Positions 16,823-23,852 of a DNA stretch of 64,000 nucleotides are shown here, piece after piece. Position numbers and translations under genes: made by a program. The notes beneath the pieces are model-generated. The model made no database searches, was not told the origin of the DNA, and saw nothing but the letters and a program-made list of their open reading frames with translations. The stretch's first letter is position 1, and every line of letters starts with the position of its first letter. This DNA is from Bradyrhizobium sp. AZCC 2176. Its GTDB lineage: Bacteria > Pseudomonadota > Alphaproteobacteria > Rhizobiales > Xanthobacteraceae. The stretch spans positions 4,367,501 to 4,431,500 of the forward strand of contig NZ_JAZHRX010000001.1 in NCBI RefSeq assembly GCF_036924645.1, read 5' to 3'.

Positions 16823-17008
16823 TCAGCGCACGCTGACGAATGCAGCCCAGCACGCAGCCAACCCTGCAGCCACCAGCACGAGCAGAGGATTGTCGCAAAA
16901 CGGGCTGCCATATTGGCACATCGCTACACCCGGCGAGCCGATCTCGTGACGGCCCGCTGCATAGAACACGCCCGACAGAATCGCGAGCACGGCAGCAACG
17001 AAAAACAT
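16823..17008 (-). CDS. Small membrane protein (61 aa)
   Basis: 61 residues with two hydrophobic helices, FFVAAVLAILSGVFYAAG near the start and LLVLVAAGLAACWAAFVSV at the end. A loop between them has two Cys (MCQYGSPFC). AAGGAGG seven bases before this ATG decides the start, although the frame is open to 17131. The family is not recognised. Confidence 0.6.
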   Translation of the reverse strand: MFFVAAVLAILSGVFYAAGRHEIGSPGVAMCQYGSPFCDNPLLVLVAAGLAACWAAFVSVR

Positions 17009-17115
17009 TCGACAGCCTCCTTGCGCTCTGTTGGGCCGTGGGTTGCGCCATCCATGGCCCAACGATTTCGTTTCGATGTCGCAGTGCTCAATCTGAATCT
17101 GGTTTGCTCCGGTAC

Positions 17116-17198
17116 TTGACGCGTCGGGCAAATCAGGTGCACATTGACACCATCACCGATATTGTAGAGCCCGCGCCGGAAACGGTGGCGGGCTTTTC
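17116..17198 (+). repeat. Dispersed promoter-terminator repeat, copy R2
   Basis: Begins TTGACG then CGTCGGGCAAATCA, with a -10-like CACATT 18 bases after the -35-like box. About 25 bases further on is a terminator hairpin. The sequence between the boxes matches R1 and R3, while the transcribed part is only partly conserved. Confidence 0.6.
17168..17198 (+). terminator. Terminator hairpin of repeat R2
   Basis: AGCCCGC pairs with GCGGGCT (17188-17194), with an inner CCG/CGG stem and a GAAA loop, then TTTT. Confidence 0.65.
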
Positions 17199-17319
17199 AT
17201 TTCACAAAACAATCGGAGGTCGGTTTCAATTTGTCGAAACCACTTCGTCGAATTTTCTGCAATTCTTTGACCACTCGAAAACAATTTGACATGTCGGGCA
17301 AATCACCGGCATAACGCCA

Positions 17320-17370
17320 TCATCGCGAAAATTGCAAAGCCCGCACGGAGAAATCCGTCGCGGGCTTTCT
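17320..17370 (+). ncRNA. Candidate small RNA from repeat R3
   Basis: If the boxes at 17286 and 17310 are a promoter, transcription would start near 17320 and end at the hairpin, giving an RNA of about 50 nt that contains no open reading frame. This is inferred from boxes and hairpin only; I cannot match it to a named RNA family. Confidence 0.3.
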
Positions 17371-17375
17371 GTTTG
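17336..17375 (+). terminator. Terminator hairpin of repeat R3
   Basis: AAAGCCCGC (17336-17344) pairs with GCGGGCTTT (17360-17368). The stem is extended by ACGGA/TCCGT and capped by GAAA, and is followed by a T-rich tail (CTGTTTGG). Confidence 0.7.
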
Positions 17376-17394
17376 GAATCTTTGAATTCGCTGA

Positions 17395-17560
17395 AGGCAA
17401 GCAGTGTATTACCCGTGACTGGTCCCGGTGCCGCGAGACCGCCTATGTCAGCCGCGAAGCCGGCTCTAGCGGCAGCCATCTCGCCGATCCCGATATGAGT
17501 GTCGCGAGTCCCAAGAAGGACGGCGCAAACTGGAAGGTGTGCGCAACTCATCTGAGCTGA
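17395..17560 (+). pseudogene. Possible gene remnant lacking a start
   Basis: An open frame ends at 17558-17560 and encodes CITRDWSRCRETAYVSREAG, then a Ser/Asp-rich stretch and DGANWKVCATHLS. Codon use looks coding, but I see no in-frame ATG or GTG with a ribosome site before it. It may be the tail of a lost gene. The family is not recognised. Confidence 0.25.
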
Positions 17561-17723
17561 GGCTGATCAGGCCTCCGGAGCGCAGCAGTTGTTGATCTAG
17601 GACAAGCACTTGGCCTCGGTAGGACCGATACAGCCGCGGCTTCGCGGCGATGATCTCTAATCTCGTGGTGTCGTTCTCTGCGCCAAACAAGGTTTTGAAA
17701 AACCTAGCGTGGAATATCAAGCG

Positions 17724-18026
17724 ATGACCAGAATGCAGGCTGCGGATGTCAGAGCCATCGTCGTCGAGACTCTGGCCGAACAACAGAGGATTGGTCGAGA
17801 CGATATCGATGCAATGGTTCTCAAAGCCGTCGCGACGACATTGACTTCTTTCGGAATGGACGAAGATGATCGCAAGGAGCTTCGTGCCGATTTTCAGCAC
17901 TTGCGGCGTTGGCGCAGAGGCGTCGAGCAAGTACAGAGCTATATGTTCAGGGCAGTCATCACGGTGATGATAACAGGCTTTGTCGTGGCCGTGTGGCTCG
18001 GCATCAAGGCGTCGCTAGGAAAGTGA
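17724..18026 (+). CDS. Small membrane protein with C-terminal anchor
   Basis: About 100 residues from the ATG at 17724; a GTG at 17709 adds five residues. A helical acidic N-terminal part (VRAIVVETLAEQQ) is followed by a coiled segment and a single C-terminal membrane helix, MFRAVITVMITGFVVAVWLG, with a short basic end. Such proteins occur in phage and phage-like regions, but no family is assigned. Confidence 0.5.
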   Translation: MTRMQAADVRAIVVETLAEQQRIGRDDIDAMVLKAVATTLTSFGMDEDDRKELRADFQHLRRWRRGVEQVQSYMFRAVITVMITGFVVAVWLGIKASLGK

Positions 18027-18473
18027 TCGGCTGACGTGTCGGATCCGGTCGCCTTCACCGGTATCATTCCGTCAATTCACACTTTCAATGCGAGCTATTT
18101 TTGTTGTGTTGGGAAGGCATTGCGGACATCGGCTTCGGTTGCGCCTGATGCGAGCTACGGACGCGTGCGCGCCTGAATGGGTGGTGCCAACAACTTCATC
18201 CGCGCGAGCTATCGTCTGTTCAGCCCCAGGAAGCCCCGGGCCTGGCCGCATACGCCTTATGGCGCAAGGACATAAAATAACCGCGCGTCGGTCGCGTACC
18301 TCAAATTGCTCCATTCGCCGGTGGTCTCGGTGGCCACCGGCCTTTTTTGCCTTTTTGGGACCAGCGTCCTGTGGCGGAGTAGCCATGCTTCCCATGCGCC
18401 TTGATCATTGGCGGTCAGGCGGTAGACTGACAAAGCTCGGGCGGCGCAAGCAACGGAGCAGGCGAGGAAACAT
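18027..18473. other. Gene-free interval with a strong terminator
   Basis: About 450 bp without a convincing gene. A strong plus-strand terminator is at 18317-18348, nearly 300 bp after the nearest upstream stop. A -10-like ACATAAAAT lies near 18270. This leaves room for a short untranslated RNA ending at the terminator, but no conserved family is evident. Confidence 0.4.
18317..18348 (+). terminator. Strong Rho-independent terminator
   Basis: GCCGGTGG (18317-18324) pairs perfectly with CCACCGGC (18334-18341), and a run of six T follows. Confidence 0.75.
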
Positions 18474-19700
18474 ATGGCTGGAGGCGACGGAAAGCTGGAT
18501 GCAGGTTCGTCCGCGGGGCCGGGTGCGGACAGCTATGTAGCCATGGTCGCGCGTGCCAAGGCGCTGATTCCGCAATTGCGCGATCGTGCTTCAAAGACCG
18601 AAGAGCTTCGGCGATTGCCGCCGGAGACTGAGCGTGATTTGCATGATGCCGGCTTGTTCCGGATCGTGCAACCCAAACGCGTTGGAGGCGCCGAGCTTGA
18701 CTATGTCGCGTTGGTCGATTGCGCCGATGCGCTGGGGCAGGCGGATGCTTCCGTGGCGTGGAACTTCGCCAATCTTGCCAGCCATCACTGGATGCTGGGC
18801 ATGTTTGACCGGCAGGCGCAGGACGCCGTCTGGAGCAGGAATGCCGATGCGTTGATCGCGTCGTCCTTCATCTTTCCAGCCGGCCGCGCGAGAAAGGTGG
18901 GTGGTGGATATCTCCTTCGTGGTCACTGGCCGTTCTCCTCGGGCGTCGAGTCCTGCGACTGGAACATGCTTGCCGGTGTGGTGTCATCGGACGACGAGGC
19001 TGACGGCATCGAATACCGGATATTCCTGCTCAACAAAAGCGAGTACAGGATCAACGACACCTGGAATGCGACGGGACTGTGCGGCACCGGATCGAACGAC
19101 GTATGGGTCGAGGATACCCTTGTTGCGGAGAAAATGACTGTCGCGGTCAGCGAGCTGACCGGCGGACCGACGCCGGGAAGCATGATCAACCCAAACGCGC
19201 TGTACGCGCTGCCGGTATTCACTCTCTTTCCTTATGTGTTATCGGGGGTCGGGCTGGGTAATGCGCAAGCTTGTCTGAATGATTACGTCGAATTCGCGCG
19301 GCACCGCGCGTCGACCTACAATCGTGCCAAACTCAGCGACCTGCAGACGACCCAAATCAAGATCGCGGAGGCCTCCGCCAAGATCGACGCGGCCCGCCTC
19401 GTCATGCGCACGAACTGTATCGAGGCGATGGATGATGCAAAGCGTGGCCATATTCCGGATCTTGCGCGCAAGACGCGACTTCGGCGGGACGGCGCTTTTT
19501 CGGTGAACCTCTGCACCGAAGCCGTGTCACTGTTGTTCGCGGCAAGCGGTGCACGCAGCCTGTTCACCTCAGGCGCGCTGCAGCGGCAGTTCCGCGACGC
19601 CCACGCGGTGAATTCGCACCTCGCATTCAATTTTGATGCGGCGGGAACCAATTATGGACGCGTGGCGCTTGGCCTGCCGTCCGAAAACCTGACGCTCTGA
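18474..19700 (+). CDS. Acyl-CoA-dehydrogenase-fold flavin-dependent monooxygenase, oxygenase component
   Basis: 408 residues of the HsaA/HpaH-C2/DszC type (group D flavoprotein monooxygenase). The N-terminal helical domain contains RLPPETERDLHDAGLFRIVQ, the middle domain WPFSSGVESCDW and GTGSNDVWVED, and the C-terminal four-helix domain HAVNSHLAFNFD. These enzymes hydroxylate aromatic or similar substrates with reduced flavin supplied by a separate reductase. The reductase gene follows after 10 bp, which supports the monooxygenase call over a true acyl-CoA dehydrogenase, as does the lack of the catalytic Glu region of dehydrogenases. GAGGAAACAT before the ATG fixes the start. Confidence 0.8.
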   Translation: MAGGDGKLDAGSSAGPGADSYVAMVARAKALIPQLRDRASKTEELRRLPPETERDLHDAGLFRIVQPKRVGGAELDYVALVDCADALGQADASVAWNFANLASHHWMLGMFDRQAQDAVWSRNADALIASSFIFPAGRARKVGGGYLLRGHWPFSSGVESCDWNMLAGVVSSDDEADGIEYRIFLLNKSEYRINDTWNATGLCGTGSNDVWVEDTLVAEKMTVAVSELTGGPTPGSMINPNALYALPVFTLFPYVLSGVGLGNAQACLNDYVEFARHRASTYNRAKLSDLQTTQIKIAEASAKIDAARLVMRTNCIEAMDDAKRGHIPDLARKTRLRRDGAFSVNLCTEAVSLLFAASGARSLFTSGALQRQFRDAHAVNSHLAFNFDAAGTNYGRVALGLPSENLTL

Positions 19701-19710
19701 GGCCTGGCGG

Positions 19711-20265
19711 ATGTCTGACGCACCCAAACATCCGGCCGATCCGGCCAATGAACTTGCCAGCGACAATTCGGCGATCGATCCGCGAGATTTTCGCAAGGCA
19801 CTTGGCACGTTCGCCACCGGCGTCACCATCGTAACGGCGATGGCGGCGGATGGAAGGCCGTATGGCGTGACCTGCAACTCCTTTGCCTCGGTGTCGCTCA
19901 ATCCGCCGCTGGTCTTGTGGAGTCTCGGGATGTTTTCTCAGGGACTCACGATCTTCCAGAATGCCAGCCATTTCACGGTCAATGTTCTCGGAGCTTCCCA
20001 GCAAGCACTGGCGTCGCAGTTTGCAAGATCGTCGGACGACAAGTTCGCCGGCGTGAACTGGAAGCCGGGGCTTGGCAACGCGCCGGTGTTGACCGACAGC
20101 GTCGCCAATTTCCAATGCCGTGCGGCCAATCGGTACTACGGCGGCGACCATATCATCTTCCTGGGCGCCGTCGAAGCCTACGCTTACAATCGACAGGAAC
20201 CGCTGCTGTTTGCGCACGGCGGCTTCGGCCGATTCACTGCCGGAGATGGCAACGCGTCCTCGTGA
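19711..20265 (+). CDS. Flavin reductase (HpaC/HsaB-like), partner of the upstream monooxygenase
   Basis: 184 residues. The flavin reductase-like FMN-binding split-barrel starts at RDFRKALGTFATGVTIVTA (about 27-45) and includes YGVTCNSFASVSLNPPLV and a C-terminal HGGFGRF. It would use NAD(P)H to reduce FMN or FAD for the oxygenase encoded 10 bp upstream. It has no membrane segment or signal, so both components are cytosolic. It is convergent with the deacetylase-fold gene, with 36 bp between stops. Confidence 0.85.
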   Translation: MSDAPKHPADPANELASDNSAIDPRDFRKALGTFATGVTIVTAMAADGRPYGVTCNSFASVSLNPPLVLWSLGMFSQGLTIFQNASHFTVNVLGASQQALASQFARSSDDKFAGVNWKPGLGNAPVLTDSVANFQCRAANRYYGGDHIIFLGAVEAYAYNRQEPLLFAHGGFGRFTAGDGNASS

Positions 20266-20301
20266 GCGGGTCCCTCGCGGTTCTGCGGCAGACCTGCAGT
20301 T

Positions 20302-21240
20302 TTATTTCCTTGCCATCTCCGCGCGATACCAGTCGCCAATCTCGCTGGCTGTCATCAGTGCAACGCCGTCGTGACCGAGCACATAGTCGAGCAGTGCCTC
20401 CAGGTACTTGATGCGATGCGGCACGCCCGTGATGTAGGGGTGAATCGAGATTGCCATGATCCGCGCGTTCGATGCGCCTTCGAGATATAGTCGGTCGAAC
20501 TGATCGGTGCAGCGTTTCAGAAACTGCTCCGAAGGTAGATGCTGCAACGCATGGATGACAATGTCGTTGGTTTCGACCGAATAGGGGATCGTCGTGATGG
20601 TTCCGTGAGGCGTGGCGATGTCCTGCGGCAGATCGTCGATCACCCAGTCAGCGAGGAACTCGATGCCGTTGAGGCGGAGCAAATCAAGGGTTTCTTCGGT
20701 CTCCGTGAGGCCGGGACTTTCCCATGACCGTGGCGGCTTCCCTGCAAATTTCGCAATTGTCTCGACCGAGCGCTGGATGGCTTCCGCCTGGTTCTCGACC
20801 TTGTGCATCGGGCCCTGCACGAAGCCGTGGCCCATGAATTCGAATCCGGCTTCGAGCGCGGCGGATGCGACGCGCGGGTAGGCGTTGCAGACATTGGCAT
20901 TGAGCGCCAACGTCACCGGCATTTTGCGATCGGTCAGCGCCTTGAACTGACGCCAGAAGCCGGCGCGCATCCCATATTCATGCCATGACCAGTTCGGCAC
21001 GTCGGGCAGTAGCGGCTGCCCCATCGGCGGGCTCAGCACCGTGCGAGGCATGGCGTTTTCGATCCGCCATTCTTCGACATTGAGGATAACCCACACCGCA
21101 AGCTTCTTGCCGCCGGGAAGCGTCAGCTTCGGTCGGTCGACTTGTGCTTGATAGGGGATGCGATCGCTCAATGCCACGGCAAGCTCTTCTCGAGTAAACG
21201 GGTCATTCGGCAGCCTTGGAAGTACTGGATACGCCTGCAT
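20302..21240 (-). CDS. Polysaccharide-deacetylase-fold hydrolase (allantoinase/PuuE-like)
   Basis: 312 residues of the NodB-homology fold in the branch that contains allantoinase-like cytosolic hydrolases. Visible parts are WHEYGMRAGFWR near 85-96, GHGFVQGPMHK near 137-147, the Pro/Leu-rich SWESPGLTE segment and SIHPYITGVPHR near 265-277. There is no signal peptide, so a small-molecule amide or formamide substrate is likelier than a polysaccharide. The start overlaps the end of the luciferase-like monooxygenase gene by 38 bp, so the two are cotranscribed and coupled. Family members beside monooxygenases often act on cyclic or N-acyl compounds; the substrate here is unknown. Confidence 0.8.
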   Translation of the reverse strand: MQAYPVLPRLPNDPFTREELAVALSDRIPYQAQVDRPKLTLPGGKKLAVWVILNVEEWRIENAMPRTVLSPPMGQPLLPDVPNWSWHEYGMRAGFWRQFKALTDRKMPVTLALNANVCNAYPRVASAALEAGFEFMGHGFVQGPMHKVENQAEAIQRSVETIAKFAGKPPRSWESPGLTETEETLDLLRLNGIEFLADWVIDDLPQDIATPHGTITTIPYSVETNDIVIHALQHLPSEQFLKRCTDQFDRLYLEGASNARIMAISIHPYITGVPHRIKYLEALLDYVLGHDGVALMTASEIGDWYRAEMARK

Positions 21241-22309
21241 TGACCCGAGGCATGACCTTTTCCGCCATCAGGATCATCGACTGCCGCCCGAGTTCGCGAT
21301 CCTTCCAATCCTTGCCGGCATAGAGCAGCGTGCCGAAAGGCCCGGTCTCGTCCTGAAAAGCTAGCAGTTGATCCGCCACGCTTTCCGGCGTGCCATGAAT
21401 GATCAGCTTGTCGCAGATCGATTCCAGCGTCACCTCGTCGTCGGGCTGATCGCGGCGCGTTTTGAACAATTCGATGCGACCACCGCGCTTCAGCTTGGTG
21501 AACAGCGAGCGATAGTAATAGACATAGGGCCCGTTTGGATCAGTAGCGTAGGCCTTCGCAGTTGCCGCGTCCTTGGCGACGAACACGCTCTTGGCAACGC
21601 GCCAATTTGCTGTATCCGCAGGACGGCCGGCGCGTTCGCATCCCTCGACATATTTCGGCCAGTGGCTTTTCACCCAGGCCGGCATCAGGAAGTTTGCCGA
21701 GATCGGCTCCCAGCCGCGTGCGGCGGCTTCCGTCACGCCCTTTGAGAACGGCGCCACCGCAGTGACCACAATCGGCGGGTGCGGCCGTTGCAGTGGGCGC
21801 GGAATGAAGCCCTGGCCGACATCTTCGATCAGGGTCTTCTGAACCGATATGTTCCAGAATTGGCCTTGCAGATTATAGGGCGGCTCGCTGGCCCAAATCT
21901 GAAGCACCTGATTGATCGCTTCCAGGAACATGGCATTCCTGTCCGCCTCGAGATTGCCGAACACTTCCGCGTCCGACAGCAGGCCACCGGGGCTGATGCC
22001 GAAGATCAGGCGTCCGTCGAGCATATGATCGAGCATCGCGATCGAGGCTGCAATCGCCGCCGGATGAGCGTTAGGCATGTTGACGGTGCCGGTGCCAAGC
22101 TTGATCTGCCTGGTCGCCGCCGCGAGCCACGCGATGAAAGCGACGCAAGAAGTGATATTCTCGGCCCTGTCGGTGACGTGCTCGCCGACATAGGCTTCGC
22201 TGAAGCCGAGTTCATCGGCTAGCAGGAAAGCCTCGCGGTCCTCCTTGAGCGAAAGCCGCCAATCCTTGTCGACAGGATGGATTGGCATCGTAAAGAATCC
22301 AAGCTTCAT
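21203..22309 (-). CDS. Luciferase-like flavin monooxygenase (LLM class)
   Basis: 368 residues from the ATG at 22309, where GGAAGAG precedes the start; the frame stays open to 22402. The bacterial-luciferase TIM-barrel is complete: MKLGFFTMPIHP at the start, LGFSEAYVGEH, IKLGTGTVNMPNAHP and GISPGGL. It needs reduced FMN, which the reductase at 19711 or a general one could supply. The gene precedes and overlaps the deacetylase-fold hydrolase, suggesting oxidation followed by hydrolysis of a product. It is divergent from the coxM-like gene. Confidence 0.85.
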   Translation of the reverse strand: MKLGFFTMPIHPVDKDWRLSLKEDREAFLLADELGFSEAYVGEHVTDRAENITSCVAFIAWLAAATRQIKLGTGTVNMPNAHPAAIAASIAMLDHMLDGRLIFGISPGGLLSDAEVFGNLEADRNAMFLEAINQVLQIWASEPPYNLQGQFWNISVQKTLIEDVGQGFIPRPLQRPHPPIVVTAVAPFSKGVTEAAARGWEPISANFLMPAWVKSHWPKYVEGCERAGRPADTANWRVAKSVFVAKDAATAKAYATDPNGPYVYYYRSLFTKLKRGGRIELFKTRRDQPDDEVTLESICDKLIIHGTPESVADQLLAFQDETGPFGTLLYAGKDWKDRELGRQSMILMAEKVMPRVNAGVSSTSKAAE

Positions 22310-22488
22310 GGTCTGCTCTTCCACGTAAAGGCAGGCTTTTTGTTTGGCACAAAACGTGCGTCGTTCGCCGCTCGAAAACAAGCTCAAAGTCGAAATAATC
22401 ACTCCGACAACAACTTGACCTTTGGCGTTCCCGGCCGTCTAATCCCGCGAAAATACCGATAGTGTTGGCCGGGGAGGTCACGCCGAAA

Positions 22489-23370
22489 ATGAAAGCCCCG
22501 GCTTTCGCTTACGCCCGCGCGACCAGCGTCGCGAATGCGCTGGAATTGCTGACCGCGCATGGCGAAAAGGCCAAGGTGTTGTCTGGTGGCCAGAGCCTGC
22601 TGCCGGCGATGAATCTGCGCTTGCTCGCTCCCGAACTCATTATCGATATCGGCGAGTTGGCCGAGTTACGTGGCGTTGTGGTGAAGGGTGGCCTCATCAC
22701 CATCGGTGCGCTGACACGCCACGTCGATCTCTTGAGATCTCCGGAAATAGCAGCCCATGCTCCCTTGCTGACGGATGCGGTCGCCCACGTTGCTCATCCT
22801 GCGATCCGCAATCGCGGCACCATCGGGGGAAGCCTTGCGCACGCAGACCCGGCTTCTGAACTTCCGGCCTGCATGCTCACGCTTGGCGCTACCATCATTG
22901 CGCACGGGCCGAGTGGCGAGCGGCGGATTCCGGCAAGCGAATTCTTCGCCGGCATCTACGAAACGGCGCTTGAGCCGCAGGAACTGCTAGTCGCCGTTGA
23001 ACTACCCGTGCCTCCCAAAAAATCGGTTTATTTCTTTCATGAGTTCGCCCGTCGCCATGGCGACTACGCAATCGTCGGCCTCGCAGCGCAAGCCCTCGTC
23101 AAGGATGGGCAGATTGCTGATCTTCGCCTCGGTTTCTTTGCCGTCGGTGATCGCCCGTTGTTAGCCAGATCTGCCGGCAAACTGGTCGATGTCGCCATTA
23201 CGTCTACGGTACTGTCGGAGGCGTGTTCCGCATTGGATCAAGAACTCGACCCGCTGGAGGACCAACAGGCGACAGCCGATATGCGTCGGCATCTGGCCAA
23301 GGTCCTGATGGCGCGTTGCGTATCCTCGCTACTTGATCGCCCTGGTCTCCGCGCGGGAGCATTAGCGTGA
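22489..23370 (+). CDS. Molybdenum hydroxylase FAD subunit (CoxM-like)
   Basis: 293 residues from an ATG with GGGGAGG eleven bases upstream. The FAD-binding domain has AKVLSGGQSLLP (about 29-40) and TIGGSLAHADPASE, and the C-terminal CO-dehydrogenase flavoprotein domain is complete. It is the medium subunit of an xanthine-dehydrogenase-family enzyme and passes electrons from the iron-sulfur subunit to the acceptor. Its stop overlaps the start of the next gene (GTGA), so the three subunits are translated together in the order M-S-L, as in aerobic CO dehydrogenase operons. Confidence 0.88.
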   Translation: MKAPAFAYARATSVANALELLTAHGEKAKVLSGGQSLLPAMNLRLLAPELIIDIGELAELRGVVVKGGLITIGALTRHVDLLRSPEIAAHAPLLTDAVAHVAHPAIRNRGTIGGSLAHADPASELPACMLTLGATIIAHGPSGERRIPASEFFAGIYETALEPQELLVAVELPVPPKKSVYFFHEFARRHGDYAIVGLAAQALVKDGQIADLRLGFFAVGDRPLLARSAGKLVDVAITSTVLSEACSALDQELDPLEDQQATADMRRHLAKVLMARCVSSLLDRPGLRAGALA

Positions 23371-23852
23371 CGACAGCCGTTGCGATTTCGCTTGTTGTCA
23401 ATGGTGAGCATTTCGAAGCGAATGTACTGCCGCGCCTGAATTTGGCGGATTTTCTTCGTGAGCATCTTAAGCTGACCGGCACGCATGTCGGTTGCGAACA
23501 CGGGGTCTGCGGAGCATGCACAGTCCGCGTCAATGGCGATATCGTCCGTTCCTGCCTGCTGCTTGCAGTGCAGGCGCACAATGCGACGGTTGAGACGATC
23601 GAGGGGGTCTCCGACAGCGGCGAGATTGCCGATTTGCAGTCCGCATTCCGAGAACGTAACGCACTGCAATGCGGCTTCTGCACGCCGGGAATGCTGATGG
23701 CGGCGCAGGATCTGCTGAAGCAATTGCCGTGTCCGGACCGAGAACAGATTCGCACACATCTTTCCGGCAACTATTGCCGCTGTACAGGCTATCAGGCAAT
23801 CGTCGACGCGATCGAGGCCACAACGCGTGTGCGCGCCGGACGCTTGCCATGA
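23367..23852 (+). CDS. Molybdenum hydroxylase [2Fe-2S] subunit (CoxS-like)
   Basis: 161 residues with a GTG start that overlaps the coxM-like stop. The plant-type cluster is CEHGVCGAC plus a fourth Cys in VRSC. The second cluster, in the helical C-terminal domain, is formed by CGFCTPGM and CRCTGY. The spacing is canonical, so both [2Fe-2S] centres should form. The stop overlaps the start of the large subunit (ATGA). Confidence 0.9.
   Translation: MTTAVAISLVVNGEHFEANVLPRLNLADFLREHLKLTGTHVGCEHGVCGACTVRVNGDIVRSCLLLAVQAHNATVETIEGVSDSGEIADLQSAFRERNALQCGFCTPGMLMAAQDLLKQLPCPDREQIRTHLSGNYCRCTGYQAIVDAIEATTRVRAGRLP

Larger units (their letters stand above)
17286..17375 (+). repeat. Dispersed promoter-terminator repeat, copy R3 (best preserved)
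   Basis: TTGACA (17286-17291), an 18-base spacer containing TGTCGGGCAAATCACC, CATAAC (17310-17315), then about 20 bases and a strong hairpin. It has the layout of a complete short transcription unit. Confidence 0.65.

Noticed and set aside
18474..19700. Acyl-CoA dehydrogenase
   Set aside because: The fold is shared, but the adjacent flavin reductase and the HsaA-like motifs indicate a two-component monooxygenase oxygenase subunit.
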